A stretch of 64,000 nt of DNA. Source: Rubrimonas cliftonensis (GTDB lineage: Bacteria > Pseudomonadota > Alphaproteobacteria > Rhodobacterales > Rhodobacteraceae). The notes below the pieces were generated by a model. It searched no databases. It saw only the letters and a list, made by a program, of their open reading frames with translations, and was not told where the DNA came from. The stretch is from NCBI RefSeq assembly GCF_900107585.1, contig NZ_FNQM01000003.1, forward strand, positions 496,001 to 560,000, written 5' to 3'. Each line of letters begins with the position of its first letter. The first letter of the stretch is position 1. The position numbers and the translations under genes are program-made. This document shows, piece by piece, positions 49,469 through 58,454 of this stretch.

Positions 49469-52400
49469 CGATCAATACCCTCCGTTCCCAACCTGGGCCG
49501 ACCGTGGCGGAAAGTTGCGCGACGGAGACCGTCAGCGCCCCCTCCGCCGTCCCGCCACGCGCCGCATCGGCCGCCTGCTCCGCAGTTCCGTAGCGCCACG
49601 CGGGCGCCGTCACGTCCGTCTGCCGCACCACCGCGCCGCCGATGCGCGCGGTCACGCGATAGCGCTCGGCTTCTTCGCCCACAGGCGGCTCCACGACGCC
49701 CCAGGCGTCTCCGCCAAGCCGCGCCCGCCGCACCCACGAGATTGCAAGCGCGCCGTCCGCCTCTCGCATCGCCGCCAGATGCGCAGGCGCCCATGGGCGC
49801 AGACCGAGCCCCGCCGGCGTGAACTCCACCACCCGGTGAGCGGCGCTTTCCGGCGGCAGATGCGCCGGCCCGGCGATCAGCCGGAGCGGCGCGCCGAGCG
49901 AAGAAGCCGCGATCGGCAGCCGCCCCACCGCCCCGTCCAGCAGCACCAGGCGCGCCCCCGCGCCCGCCGGAGCGGCGAGCGCCGCTTCCGAACCAGCCTG
50001 CCCCCGCAGCAATCCGGTGAGGCGCCACCGCCGCGGCGCGATCAGTTCGGCGCCGGCGAACTGCAGCGCCTCCCACGATCCGTCGTCATGCCGCAGCGCC
50101 GCGCGATTGCCGCCGCCAAGCACGCCCTCCGCCGCAAGCGCCGTCAGCGCGCCGCCGAACAACTCGACCTCCAGCGCGGCGCCCGCCCAACGTGCGGGCG
50201 CCGCGTCCGGCGCCACCTGAGCGAGAGCGCCCATCGTCGCGGGTCTGTCGAGCAGGATCGCCGGCGCCGCCGCGCCATCGCCGCCGTCGCGCCATACGGC
50301 GACCGGCCCGGGCCACGGCGCCGCGAAACAGGCGATCGAGAGCGCCAGGTCCGTCTGGTCAGGCGCCGGCGCCTCGAACACCGCCAGTTCGACCGGTTCG
50401 CGCGCGGGCGGTTGCGGCGGCCTGACCGTCCGGGCCGGCGCCCTCGCGCGCCGGAGCGCCGCCGCATCCACCCGGCGGGCCGTCATCGCCCGCGAGGCTC
50501 CGGCGGCTCCTTCGATCACACGGTCGATGCGCATCGGAACCGGCCCGCGGCCCGTCTCGACCAGCGCCACGTCGCCAGCCTCCAGCGCGAGCGAGGAGGG
50601 CGGCAGCACGAAGCGCGCCTCCTCGGCCGCCGCATGGGCGCCGTGCAGCAGGCGTTCCGCGGCGTCCTGCGCCGCCTCGCCCGCCAGGGCGAGGCCGAGA
50701 TCGGCCGCCTCCACCCGGCGGGCGGGGCCGGGCCCGAGCCGCGCCTCCGCCACCGCCGCCTCATAGGCGCCGTCCCCCGCGTGATAGGCGACCCGCACCG
50801 CGTCGGGCGCGGACTGGGCCGGCGAGCGCGTCAGCGCGAAGGCGGCGCCGTCGCCGTCGGCCGCGCAGCCGTCCGGCGCGACCGCCGCCGCGGCCGTTGC
50901 GCCGCGTGGGATGAAGCGCAGCCCGTCGCCGTTCTCCACCATGTCGAAACCGAACGCGACCATGAGCGGCTGAAGCGCCGCCCGCGCGGTCTGCGTCGCC
51001 TCCTGCAACGCCCCGTCCAGAACGTCGTGCAGCCCGGCGACGTCGACCGAGGCGACCCCGGCCTCACCGCAGATCTCCGCCACGGTCTCGGCCAGACCGG
51101 CGCCGCCGAGCCGCCCCGTGATCCAGTGGCCCAGACGGTGGTTCGCACCGTCCGACCAGACCGACAGGCGCTGCGGGAAATCGGGCCACGGGCGCAGATC
51201 CCATGTCCAGACATAGGCCCGAGCAGGGTCCACCATCGGCCCGCCATAGACCGGCGACACCGGGTTGCGCCCGGCGTCCTCCCAATAGCCCAGCGCCGCC
51301 TGAAGGTAGCGCCGCTGCATCGCCTCGTCGCGCGCGCCGCTGGAGAAGTGCGGCAGGGCGCTCTCGGAAGATTTCGGGTCCACGAAGACGTTCGGCTGGT
51401 TGGCGCCCTTGTCGACCGCCGGGCATCCGATCTCGGTGAACCAGAACGGCTTGGACATCGGAACCCACGCCGTCGGGCTCGCGCTGCGCACGCCGCCGAT
51501 GCGGTCATGGTGCCGGCGCGACCACCAGTTGCGGATGTCCTTGAAGCGGAACATCCAGGGCTCGTCATGTGCGCCGTCGGTTATCGGGCTGCGTCGCTGG
51601 GCCGCGCGATCGGCGTCCGTCGCATAATACCAGTCGAAGCCCTCGCCGCCCTCAACCTGACTGCGCAGATAGGCCAGCGAATGCCCCGAGCCGGCTGCGG
51701 CGTCGAGGTGGCCGTCGCCGTCGCGCCAGTCGGCGAGCGGCATGTAGTTGTCGACGCCGACGAAATCGATCGCCGGATCGGCCCAGAGCGGGTCGAGATG
51801 GAACGCCGCGTCGCCGCTTCCGTCCGCCGGCTGGTGCCCGAAATACTCCGACCAGTCCGCCGCATAGCCGATCTTCGTCGTCGGCCCGAGGATGGCGCGC
51901 ACGTCAGCCGCCAGCGCGCGCAGCGCCGCCACCGCCGGATAGACGCCAGGCCCGGACCGGATCCAGGTGAGCCCGCGCAGCTCGGAGCCGATGCAGAAGG
52001 CCTCCACGCCCCCCGCCGCCGCGCAGAGATGCGCATAGTGCAGGATGAACCGTCGCAGCCCCCATTCCTCCGGCCCGTGATAGCTCACGGCGTCGCCCGC
52101 GACGCTGAAATCGGAGACCCGCGCCGCGCCGAAGAACGCCGCGACCTGAGCCTCGGCGGCGGTCGTCCGGTCCACGCTTCCCGGCAGACCCGGCGCGACG
52201 TCGAGCGTGATGCGCCCGCGCCATGGATAGGCGGGCTGCTCGCCGCCATGGGGGTTCGGCCGGCCGGAACCGGGCGGCACGTCCATCAGGATGAACGGGT
52301 AGAACATCGCGCTGATCCCGCGCCGCTTCATCTCCCGCAGCGTGGCCGCAACGCCGTCGTCGGAGGGCGTGCCGCCGAACACCGGCCGCCCGTCGCGCTG

Positions 52401-53390
52401 GCCCACCAGCGCCGCCGAAGCCCGGTCGGCCCCGCCCGCGCGCCAGGCGACCGGCTCGGTGAGCTTGTCGCGCGTCTCGACGCCGGGGCGGATGCGGCAC
52501 TGGCCGCAGCGCAGGTCGTCGCCGAACCACGACACCACCAGCGAGGCCGCGCCGCAGGCCGGCGCCTCCTCCTGAAGCTGGTCGAAGGCGGCAAGCGCGT
52601 CGGCGCGCTCCGCGAGGCCGTTGACGTTCTCCGTCACCGACGCGCCGGGCCCGATGCGCCGGCGCACCGGCTCAAGGTTCAGCGAGAACTCGCCCGAGCC
52701 CGGCGACAGCGCCACGGCGCGCACGAGCTGCGAGAGCGGCGGCGCGATCTCGTCCGACAGTCCCGCCGGCGCCTTCGGCTGGCGGAACACCTCGACGTTG
52801 AACTGCGGCACGCGGTTGCCGAAACGGCCAAGGTCGAGATCCTCGAACACGACATAGGCGGTCCCGCGATAGGCCGGCGCCGCGCCCTCGATCGCCTCGA
52901 TCAGCGGGTCGGGCGCCTGATCCTCCGTCCCGCGATGCAGGCGGTGCTCCACGAGGCTGATGTCAAGCAGCGCGCCGTCGGCCCAGACCCGCCCGATGCG
53001 CTCGACCGGCCCCTCGCAGAGCGCCACCGCGAGCGAGACGCTGTAGCGATGGCTGCGCACCGCCGGCGCGCCGCCCTTGCCGCCGCCGCCCGTGCTCGTC
53101 TCCTCCCGGAAGCGCGACGCCCAGACAACCTGTCCGCCGACGCGCATCCGGCCATAGACGCGGGGGATCGGCGCGCCCTCGCGGCCGCTCATCACGCGAA
53201 ACTGCGCGACGCGCCCGGTGTCGACCGCCGCGGCCCCGTCGCCAAGGATGCGCTGGTCGATCACGCCGCCCAGCACGCCCCCCGCCGCGCGGCCGAGCAC
53301 CGCCCCCGCGCCGGCGAGACCGGCGCCGAGCGCCGCGCCCGCCGCCGACCCCGCCGCCGCGCCCGCCGCGGCCAGAACAAGCGTCGCCAT
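49461..53390 (-). CDS. GTA gp15 host-specificity / tail-hub protein with TIM-barrel domain
   Basis: Largest GTA protein, 1309 residues (RcGTA g15 is about the same length), forming the central tip or fibre hub at the end of the tail. It starts with an Ala/Gly-rich helix, then the phage tip-attachment-like domain. Next is the GTA TIM-barrel-like domain, with WYYATDADRAAQRRSPITDG and WFTEIGCPAVDKGANQPN, a glycoside-hydrolase-like fold. C-terminal beta-rich domains complete it. The ATG overlaps the g14 stop by one base (TGATG). The barrel may act on cell-surface polysaccharide or capsule; not testable here. Confidence 0.93.
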   Translation of the reverse strand: MATLVLAAAGAAAGSAAGAALGAGLAGAGAVLGRAAGGVLGGVIDQRILGDGAAAVDTGRVAQFRVMSGREGAPIPRVYGRMRVGGQVVWASRFREETSTGGGGKGGAPAVRSHRYSVSLAVALCEGPVERIGRVWADGALLDISLVEHRLHRGTEDQAPDPLIEAIEGAAPAYRGTAYVVFEDLDLGRFGNRVPQFNVEVFRQPKAPAGLSDEIAPPLSQLVRAVALSPGSGEFSLNLEPVRRRIGPGASVTENVNGLAERADALAAFDQLQEEAPACGAASLVVSWFGDDLRCGQCRIRPGVETRDKLTEPVAWRAGGADRASAALVGQRDGRPVFGGTPSDDGVAATLREMKRRGISAMFYPFILMDVPPGSGRPNPHGGEQPAYPWRGRITLDVAPGLPGSVDRTTAAEAQVAAFFGAARVSDFSVAGDAVSYHGPEEWGLRRFILHYAHLCAAAGGVEAFCIGSELRGLTWIRSGPGVYPAVAALRALAADVRAILGPTTKIGYAADWSEYFGHQPADGSGDAAFHLDPLWADPAIDFVGVDNYMPLADWRDGDGHLDAAAGSGHSLAYLRSQVEGGEGFDWYYATDADRAAQRRSPITDGAHDEPWMFRFKDIRNWWSRRHHDRIGGVRSASPTAWVPMSKPFWFTEIGCPAVDKGANQPNVFVDPKSSESALPHFSSGARDEAMQRRYLQAALGYWEDAGRNPVSPVYGGPMVDPARAYVWTWDLRPWPDFPQRLSVWSDGANHRLGHWITGRLGGAGLAETVAEICGEAGVASVDVAGLHDVLDGALQEATQTARAALQPLMVAFGFDMVENGDGLRFIPRGATAAAAVAPDGCAADGDGAAFALTRSPAQSAPDAVRVAYHAGDGAYEAAVAEARLGPGPARRVEAADLGLALAGEAAQDAAERLLHGAHAAAEEARFVLPPSSLALEAGDVALVETGRGPVPMRIDRVIEGAAGASRAMTARRVDAAALRRARAPARTVRPPQPPAREPVELAVFEAPAPDQTDLALSIACFAAPWPGPVAVWRDGGDGAAAPAILLDRPATMGALAQVAPDAAPARWAGAALEVELFGGALTALAAEGVLGGGNRAALRHDDGSWEALQFAGAELIAPRRWRLTGLLRGQAGSEAALAAPAGAGARLVLLDGAVGRLPIAASSLGAPLRLIAGPAHLPPESAAHRVVEFTPAGLGLRPWAPAHLAAMREADGALAISWVRRARLGGDAWGVVEPPVGEEAERYRVTARIGGAVVRQTDVTAPAWRYGTAEQAADAARGGTAEGALTVSVAQLSATVGPGWERRVLIDV

Positions 53391-53848
53391 CACACATCCT
53401 CCGGAAATCGGAACGCCGCCGCGACGCGCCCGCGCCAGGCAGGGCCCAGCGCGGACTCCACGACGCCGCGCCGGGAGTAGGCGTGGATCAGGGTCGCCCC
53501 CCGCTCGGGGCGGAACGCCAGCACGCCGACATGCTCGGCCGCCATACCCGGCCGCATCCGGATCAACGCGACGTCGCCGCCCAGCGCCGCCCCGGCCGCA
53601 ACCGTCTCCATCCGCGCGGCGAGCCCGCGCCAGAGGCGTTCGTCGACGCCCTGGGCCGCGTGCAACCGATGGAACGGACCAGCCGCCTCCGCGGGCTCCC
53701 AGCCATGGAGCGTCCGCCACACGCCCCTGAGCAGGCCGAGGCAGTCCGCCCCGGCGCCCTGCGCGCTTGCGCCCGGCACATAGGGCGTGCCGATCCAGGC
53801 GCGCGCGGCTGCGACGGCGCGCGCGCCTGCCGCGGCCACGTCAGCCAT
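53390..53848 (-). CDS. GTA gp14 cell-wall peptidase, NlpC/P60 family
   Basis: Predicted cysteine peptidase of 152 residues, carried in the tail baseplate and used to open peptidoglycan during DNA entry. Catalytic Cys36 (GADCLGLLRG), His106 (AAEHVGVLAF) and His122 (LIHAYSRRG) are in place. The ATG at 53848 has GGAGG 8 nt upstream and overlaps the g13 stop by 8 nt; an ATG at 53866 is an alternative. Confidence 0.92.
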   Translation of the reverse strand: MADVAAAGARAVAAARAWIGTPYVPGASAQGAGADCLGLLRGVWRTLHGWEPAEAAGPFHRLHAAQGVDERLWRGLAARMETVAAGAALGGDVALIRMRPGMAAEHVGVLAFRPERGATLIHAYSRRGVVESALGPAWRGRVAAAFRFPEDV

Positions 53849-54728
53849 GCCGCGAGCCTCCGTCATGCGCTGCGCCCGGCGCCGGACTGGCCGCGATCCA
53901 GTCGTCGCCCGGCATGTGCGGGAATCCGCGGAAGTTCATCGCCGCGCGGAACTTCTCGCCGCAGGTCGCGAAGCGCTTGTCGCAACCCGCCGTCGCAACG
54001 AAGGCGTCGCCTCGGGCGACGGGCGCCCCGGGCGTGCGCGCCAGCGTCAGCAGCCGGGCGCCCTGCGCCGTCGCGTCGTCGCGAACGGCCACGGCTTCCC
54101 CCGCGTTCGCGCCGCCGGTCCAGCGCAGGACGCCATGGGCGAACCAGCCCGGCGCGAAATCGTCGAGCCCCGTCACGCGCAGCCCTCGCGCGTCGAACTC
54201 ATCTGCGACGCCGGCGCCCTCCATGCCGGGGGCGCCAAGGTCCACCCCACAGCGCGCATCGCCAAGCGCCGCGTCGCACGCGCCGAGATAGGCGCGCCCC
54301 AGCGGCCGGTTCAGCGCCGAAGCCGGGCCCAGCGCCTCCGCCAGGAAGCCGCCCTTCTCAGTCGTGATCTCGCCGAGCGTCCCCTCGAACAGCTTCACCC
54401 TCTGCGCGGGAGCGGCCCAGTTGACCCGCCAGCGCGTCAGCCCGGCGCCGTCGAAACGGCCCTGCGCGACGTCGCGCGCGTCGATCGCGTCCGAGCGCAG
54501 GGCGCCGGCGACCTCGAAATTGCCCGCAGCCATGCCCGTCACGGCCTCCGCCGCGCTGGCGGAGAGCGCCGTCTCCGGGAGAAAGCGCATGCCGTCGAAC
54601 GCCACCGCCTCATCGTGATCCGTGAAGCCCAGCAGCAGCCCGTCGCGCCGACGCAGCAGCCAGCAGTCGCAGAGCGTCGTGGCGCCGGAGGCCAGATGCG
54701 CGGCCAGCGCGGGGTCCAGGCGGCGCAT
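53841..54728 (-). CDS. GTA gp13 hub protein, DUF2163
   Basis: Baseplate hub protein of 295 residues with the DUF2163 arrangement. N-terminal TTLCDCWLLRRRDGLLLGFTDHD is the usual entry segment of this family, and the C-terminal part contains several cysteines (ATAGCDKRFATC, near the end) of the phage BR0599-like subdomain. In RcGTA this hub binds an iron-sulfur cluster; the Cys pattern here is compatible. It overlaps g12 by one base. Confidence 0.9.
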   Translation of the reverse strand: MRRLDPALAAHLASGATTLCDCWLLRRRDGLLLGFTDHDEAVAFDGMRFLPETALSASAAEAVTGMAAGNFEVAGALRSDAIDARDVAQGRFDGAGLTRWRVNWAAPAQRVKLFEGTLGEITTEKGGFLAEALGPASALNRPLGRAYLGACDAALGDARCGVDLGAPGMEGAGVADEFDARGLRVTGLDDFAPGWFAHGVLRWTGGANAGEAVAVRDDATAQGARLLTLARTPGAPVARGDAFVATAGCDKRFATCGEKFRAAMNFRGFPHMPGDDWIAASPAPGAAHDGGSRHG

Positions 54729-55360
54729 CAGACGCGCACCTCGACCACCGGCGCCGACGGGATCGCGCCCGCCTCGAACGCCGCGAGATTCACCTCCAGC
54801 CGATCGGTCTCGAACCGCACCGGCACGTCGAAGGCGAAGCCCGCCGTCACGGCGGCGCCGGGCGCGGGCGCAGCGGCGAGCGCCACGATCCCCGTCGTCG
54901 CGTCCACCGTGAAGTCCACGCCCTCCGCCAGCTCGGTCCCGTCGACCGCCAAGCGCACCGAACCCGCGACGGGCTTGGCGATCGGCCGCGCATAAAGCGC
55001 CGGGCCTGAGACGTAGCTCTTCACGAGCTGGAACGCCGTCAGCACCCCGTCGCCGACGCCAAGCGCGCAGTCCACCGGCGTCGGCGTCTGCGATGGCGGG
55101 CAGGACTTGTGGTCGGCCCAGTCCTTCCAGCGAAAGCCGTAGAGGCGCCCGCGCCGCGCCTCGAAGAAGGCCAGCACCGCATGCACGTCGTCGAGCCGGC
55201 GCAGCCCGAGGCCGGCGTCGTAGCGACGGCGCGCGTGGGCCCAGGTCGCGTTGCGCTCCTCATGGCCGCTCGCCAGCGTCACGATCTCGGTGCGCCGCTC
55301 GGGCCCCCCGGTCGCGCCGAGCGAGATCGCCGCCGGAAACCGCACTTCGTGAAAGTTCAT
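54728..55360 (-). CDS. GTA gp12 distal tail protein, DUF2460
   Basis: Distal-tail protein of 210 residues. FHEVRFPAAISLGATGGPERRTEIVTL and HARRRYDAGLGLRRLDDVHAVLAFFEARRGRLYGFRWKDWADHKS (in parts) are the DUF2460 signature. The C-terminal half is a beta-sandwich. It joins the tail tube to the hub proteins. It overlaps g13 by one base (TGATG). Confidence 0.92.
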   Translation of the reverse strand: MNFHEVRFPAAISLGATGGPERRTEIVTLASGHEERNATWAHARRRYDAGLGLRRLDDVHAVLAFFEARRGRLYGFRWKDWADHKSCPPSQTPTPVDCALGVGDGVLTAFQLVKSYVSGPALYARPIAKPVAGSVRLAVDGTELAEGVDFTVDATTGIVALAAAPAPGAAVTAGFAFDVPVRFETDRLEVNLAAFEAGAIPSAPVVEVRV

Positions 55361-55383
55361 CGCCCCGTCTCCCCTGTCGGCCT

Positions 55384-55971
55384 TCAGAGCCCGCGCCGTC
55401 CGCGCGCCACCGCGCGCGCCAGCTCCGCCGCGACCTGCGGGCCGGAGCGGCGGAAGCCGTCGACGTCGGGCGTGGTCACGTTCATCGTCACATGCACGCC
55501 GCCGCCGCCCCGCACCCCGAGCCGGCCGTCGGCCGCGCGCGCCAGCGGCAGGATCGCCTCGGGCCCCGCCTCGCCCATCACCCCCGCGCCGCCGGCCATC
55601 GGGAAGGCCGTCGCGCCCTCGACTACACCGCCCTTGGCGAAGGCGCGCACGCCGGCGCCGGCGCCGGAGATCGCCCCGCCGAGCCCGTGGATCAGCGAGC
55701 CGGTCAGCGCGCCGACGCCGTCGCCGACCGCCCGGCGCAGCGGGTCGACCGCCGCGCGCAGGCCGTCGCGCGCCATGTCCTGCGCGAAGCGACGCGCGAC
55801 CTCGCCGAAACCCGCGGCGCCGCGCGCGGCGTCCTCCAGCGAGCGGCGCAGGTTCAGCCCCACGGCGTTCGACAAGGCGCCGGCGGCCTGCTCGGCCGCC
55901 TCCAGCGCCTCGGCGGTCGCGCGAAGGCGGTCCGCGCCCGTCTCGTCCCGCCAGCTTTCGACGTCGCTCAT
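55384..55971 (-). CDS. GTA gp11 tape-measure-like protein
   Basis: Short tail-length protein of 195 residues. The N-terminal two-thirds is helical and Ala-rich, and the C-terminal segment FAKGGVVEGATAFPMAGGAGVMGEAGPEAILPL (in parts) is the standard tape-measure ending. RcGTA g11 is similarly short (about 220), which fits the short particle tail. Starts by overlapping g10.1 (ATGA). Confidence 0.88.
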   Translation of the reverse strand: MSDVESWRDETGADRLRATAEALEAAEQAAGALSNAVGLNLRRSLEDAARGAAGFGEVARRFAQDMARDGLRAAVDPLRRAVGDGVGALTGSLIHGLGGAISGAGAGVRAFAKGGVVEGATAFPMAGGAGVMGEAGPEAILPLARAADGRLGVRGGGGVHVTMNVTTPDVDGFRRSGPQVAAELARAVARGRRGL

Positions 55972-56192
55972 GTCGCGTCCTCCTGCTTCGCCGAAGCCGC
56001 GTCGGGAAACTGCGCCATCAGCGCCCGCAGCGACCCCGCGTCCGCCGCGCTGCGCCCGGTCCCGAAGGCGCCGGCGCAGGCGGCGCTCAACTCGCGGGGC
56101 GTCATCGCCCAGAAGGCCTCGGGCGGCAGCCGCAGCCGCCCGAGACCCGTCTCCATGAGGCCCCGCCAGTCGAGCCGGCGCGGCCCGGTCAC
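55968..56192 (-). CDS. GTA gp10.1 tail assembly chaperone partner (Phage_TAC_6-like)
   Basis: Small protein of 74 residues with LDWRGLMETGLGRLRLPPEAFWAMTPRELSAA (in parts), matching the small TAC family found between the tail assembly chaperone and tape-measure genes. GTG start overlaps the g10 stop (GTGA). Probably assists tail assembly and is not in the mature particle. Confidence 0.85.
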   Translation of the reverse strand: MTGPRRLDWRGLMETGLGRLRLPPEAFWAMTPRELSAACAGAFGTGRSAADAGSLRALMAQFPDAASAKQEDAT

Positions 56193-56506
56193 GCGTGCGC
56201 CTCCGAGAAGGTCGCCGCGAGCAGCGCCAAGGCGGCTCGCGCCGCCGCCGCCGGGCCGCCGTCGAAGCGCATCGAGGCCACGTCCTCTGCGTTCACCGGC
56301 TCGCCGGCGCCGCGCAGCCCCGCGGTCAGCACCGCGATGGCGTCGCGCGCGCGCATCCCGCCGCGCTCAAGCCGGTCGACGAGGTCGACGAGGCCCTCGG
56401 CGCCCAGCCCGGCCTCCAGCTCAGCCAGCGCCCCCAGGGTCAGGCGCAGCGTGCGCGCCCGCCCGTCGACCGAGACCGACGCCTCGCCGCGTATCGGATT
56501 GGCCAT
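56189..56506 (-). CDS. GTA gp10 tail assembly chaperone (Phage_TAC_11-like)
   Basis: Protein of 105 residues with ANPIRGEASVSVDGRARTLRLTLGALAELE, the family N terminus, and MRFDGGPAAAARAALALLAATF near the C terminus. It lies directly after the major tail protein. In RcGTA and siphophages this pair, with its partner, chaperones the tape measure during tail assembly. Confidence 0.88.
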   Translation of the reverse strand: MANPIRGEASVSVDGRARTLRLTLGALAELEAGLGAEGLVDLVDRLERGGMRARDAIAVLTAGLRGAGEPVNAEDVASMRFDGGPAAAARAALALLAATFSEAHA

Positions 56507-56508
56507 GC

Positions 56509-56922
56509 TCAGAACGCCGTGAAGACCAGCGGCCCGGCCGATTCCAGGCTCACCGTGAACAGCGCCTCGGCGTCATGGTCGCCGGCGTATTCGAGCCGCG
56601 AGACCAGGAACGCCCCCTCGATGCGCCCGAAATCGGGGATCACGAGCTGGAACGGCGGCGTGGCGCCGTCGAAGAACACCGTGCGCAGCGCGGCGTCCGA
56701 GGCCGCGTCCTTGAACACGCCTGAGCCGCTGACGCTGGCCGACTGCACGCCCGCCCCCGCCAGCAACTCCCGCCAGCGACCGCTCGCCTCGGCGCTGGTG
56801 GCGTCGACCGCCGCTGCATTCAGCGACAGGCGCGTGGCGCGCAGCCCCGCGATGGTCTCGAAATCGCCCGAGCCTTGCGCGTCGAGCTTGATGAGAAGGT
56901 CCTTGCCGCGCTGGGCCGCCAT
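56509..56922 (-). CDS. GTA gp9 major tail protein
   Basis: Tail-tube protein of 137 residues. It starts MAAQRGKDLLIKLDAQGSGDFETIAGLRAT after a GGAG box and contains an immunoglobulin-like stretch typical of RcGTA gp9 (SLNAAAVDATSAEASGRWRELLAGAG in parts). The length and position between g8 and g10 match the RcGTA order. Confidence 0.93.
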   Translation of the reverse strand: MAAQRGKDLLIKLDAQGSGDFETIAGLRATRLSLNAAAVDATSAEASGRWRELLAGAGVQSASVSGSGVFKDAASDAALRTVFFDGATPPFQLVIPDFGRIEGAFLVSRLEYAGDHDAEALFTVSLESAGPLVFTAF

Positions 56923-56971
56923 GCTCCGCACTCCTTCGATGCCATGAAAATCCGCGCCGTCGAGACGCGCT

Positions 56972-57394
56972 TCAGCCGTCCTGCTCGATCGCGAAGCGGA
57001 AACGCAGGTCGATGCGCCGAAGCCCCGCACGGGCGATCAGCCGGGTCCGCGCGCCGAGGAAGCGCGCCAGCGCCACGCGGCCGCGGCTCAGGATGAGCGG
57101 CCCGAGCGCCGCGTCGCAGACGGCGCCCGCGATGCGCTTCAGCCGCCCGAACCCCGCCTCCCCGGAAATCACCGAAATCGTCAGGACATGGGCCGCCCCG
57201 GCCATGTCGGCGTCGCCCCAGGCCTCGACGGTCTCCTCGCCGATCAGCAGGAAGGGCGCGGGGTCGGGCCCGAGCGCGTCCGCGTGCGGCGGCGCGTCAT
57301 GGACGCCGCCATCCGCTTCGGCCGCGATGGTCGGCTGGTCGCCGAGCGCGGCGTAGAGCGCCTGCTGCAGCGGCCATGAAAAGGCGTAGGTCAC
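56972..57394 (-). CDS. GTA gp8 tail terminator, DUF3168
   Basis: Tail-completion protein of 140 residues. ALYAALGDQPTIAAEADGGVHDAPP (in parts) with PFLLIGEETVEAWG is the DUF3168 signature of siphoviral tail terminators. The GTG start overlaps the g7 stop (GTGA). Confidence 0.9.
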   Translation of the reverse strand: MTYAFSWPLQQALYAALGDQPTIAAEADGGVHDAPPHADALGPDPAPFLLIGEETVEAWGDADMAGAAHVLTISVISGEAGFGRLKRIAGAVCDAALGPLILSRGRVALARFLGARTRLIARAGLRRIDLRFRFAIEQDG

Positions 57395-57729
57395 AGCGGC
57401 GCTCCTTCCCGAAGCCAGACATGCAGATGCGCGTTGCGCGGGTCGGCCTCGGTCACGCCGAGGATGTCGAAGACCCGGCGGCCTTCCCTGAAGCGCTGCT
57501 GCGCCGTCGGTCGCGACGGGGCGTCGAACGGCGCCCAGCGCAGGGTCGCGCGGTGCGTGACGGCGCTCGCCTCCACCCCGCCGGCCACGCCTTCGCGCGC
57601 CGACGTCGACCGCAGCTCCGCCCAGTGGGCGCCGAGCGGCGTCCAGCCCAGCGTCGCGCCGCCGGCGCCGTCCTCCGCCCGCGTCGGGGCTTCGAGCGTC
57701 AGCAGTCGGTTGAGCAGCGGGGACTTCAC
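57391..57729 (-). CDS. GTA gp7 head-closure protein
   Basis: Head-tail connector of 112 residues of the SPP1 gp16-like/DUF-type family: LNRLLTLEAPTRAEDGAGGATLGWTPL at the N terminus and RVFDILGVTEADPRNAHLHVWLRE at the C terminus (in parts). GTG start overlaps the g6 stop by GTGA. Confidence 0.88.
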   Translation of the reverse strand: MKSPLLNRLLTLEAPTRAEDGAGGATLGWTPLGAHWAELRSTSAREGVAGGVEASAVTHRATLRWAPFDAPSRPTAQQRFREGRRVFDILGVTEADPRNAHLHVWLREGAPL

Positions 57730-58298
57730 AGCCGCACCGGCAGATAGGGCGCGATCAGCGCGTTGACGGTCGCGGGCACCGCGCCGCCCGGCGCGCCGCC
57801 CGCGTCGAACCAGGACGCGCCGAGGATCACCGCGGCCTGTCTCAGATCCTGCGGCGCGTCGCTCCAGACCTCGCCGTAGCCAGCGCGGTAGCGCGCCTCC
57901 ACATGCCCCTCCGCGGGGATGGCCGGCAGCCGCCGCCCGGCGCGGGCGCGCAGATGCGGCCTGCCGCGCAGCGTCTCCAGCCGCCAGGCGTCGACCGGAA
58001 CGTCGCCCCTGCCGCCGTCCTCGGCCACCACCGCCAGACCGTCGACCGAGATCACCGGTCCGACCGGCAGAACCAGAGTGTCGCCGTCGTCCCAGGCGGA
58101 CTTGCATAGCGTCGCCGTCCGCGCCAGCAGCAGGCGGCGCGTGCGCTCCTCGACGACCTGCGTCGCGGCCGAGAGCAGCCGCTCCAGCTGCGCCCGACGA
58201 TCCGCGTCGTCGTCGAACCCGACCGGCAACCGCAGATGGCGGGAGAGGTCGGCCACCGCCTCGCTCGACACGGCGGGGCCGATGATCTCGATACCCAT
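57726..58298 (-). CDS. GTA gp6 head-tail adaptor
   Basis: Adaptor protein of 190 residues with the gp6-like helical fold: DDDADRRAQLERLLSAATQVVEERTRRLL at the N terminus (in parts), VDGLAVVAEDG in the middle and a C-terminal helical end. GAAAGGAG precedes its ATG. It closes the capsid portal and joins to gp7. It is separated from g5 by 156 nt of highly structured GC-rich sequence. Confidence 0.88.
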   Translation of the reverse strand: MGIEIIGPAVSSEAVADLSRHLRLPVGFDDDADRRAQLERLLSAATQVVEERTRRLLLARTATLCKSAWDDGDTLVLPVGPVISVDGLAVVAEDGGRGDVPVDAWRLETLRGRPHLRARAGRRLPAIPAEGHVEARYRAGYGEVWSDAPQDLRQAAVILGASWFDAGGAPGGAVPATVNALIAPYLPVRL

Positions 58299-58430
58299 AT
58301 CCGCTCCTTTCGTGAAACCGCATGGCGCCGGGCTCGCCAGAATCGTCCGGCGCGCGCCCCTGCCCGATCTGTGGGCGCGCGCCGCAGCCCGGCGCGCGCC
58401 GGTCTCCGCGCGCCGGTCCTCTTCTTCTCA

Positions 58431-58446
58431 GCCGTCCGCGGACGGC
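58431..58446 (-). promoter_or_regulatory. hairpin just after the capsid gene
   Basis: GCCGTCCGCGGACGGC is a perfect 16-bp palindrome, 8 nt after the g5 stop. The following 110 nt contain several near-identical GCGCGC-rich palindromes (58349, 58373, 58390, 58404). There is no T-run. It may stabilise or partly terminate the mRNA after the capsid gene, adjusting the ratio of capsid to tail proteins. Confidence 0.5.
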
Positions 58447-58454
58447 GCAGGCTT

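Noticed and set aside
49344-53480. 1378-codon plus-strand frame antisense to g15
   Set aside because: Length alone is impressive, but content is Arg/Pro/Gln-rich without any domain; g15 on the other strand has clear GTA domains and normal coupling.
58321-58420. Z-DNA-like GCGCGC tracts as a recombination site
   Set aside because: Alternating GC runs are frequent in this GC-rich genome; there is no recombinase nearby. Kept only as RNA structure.
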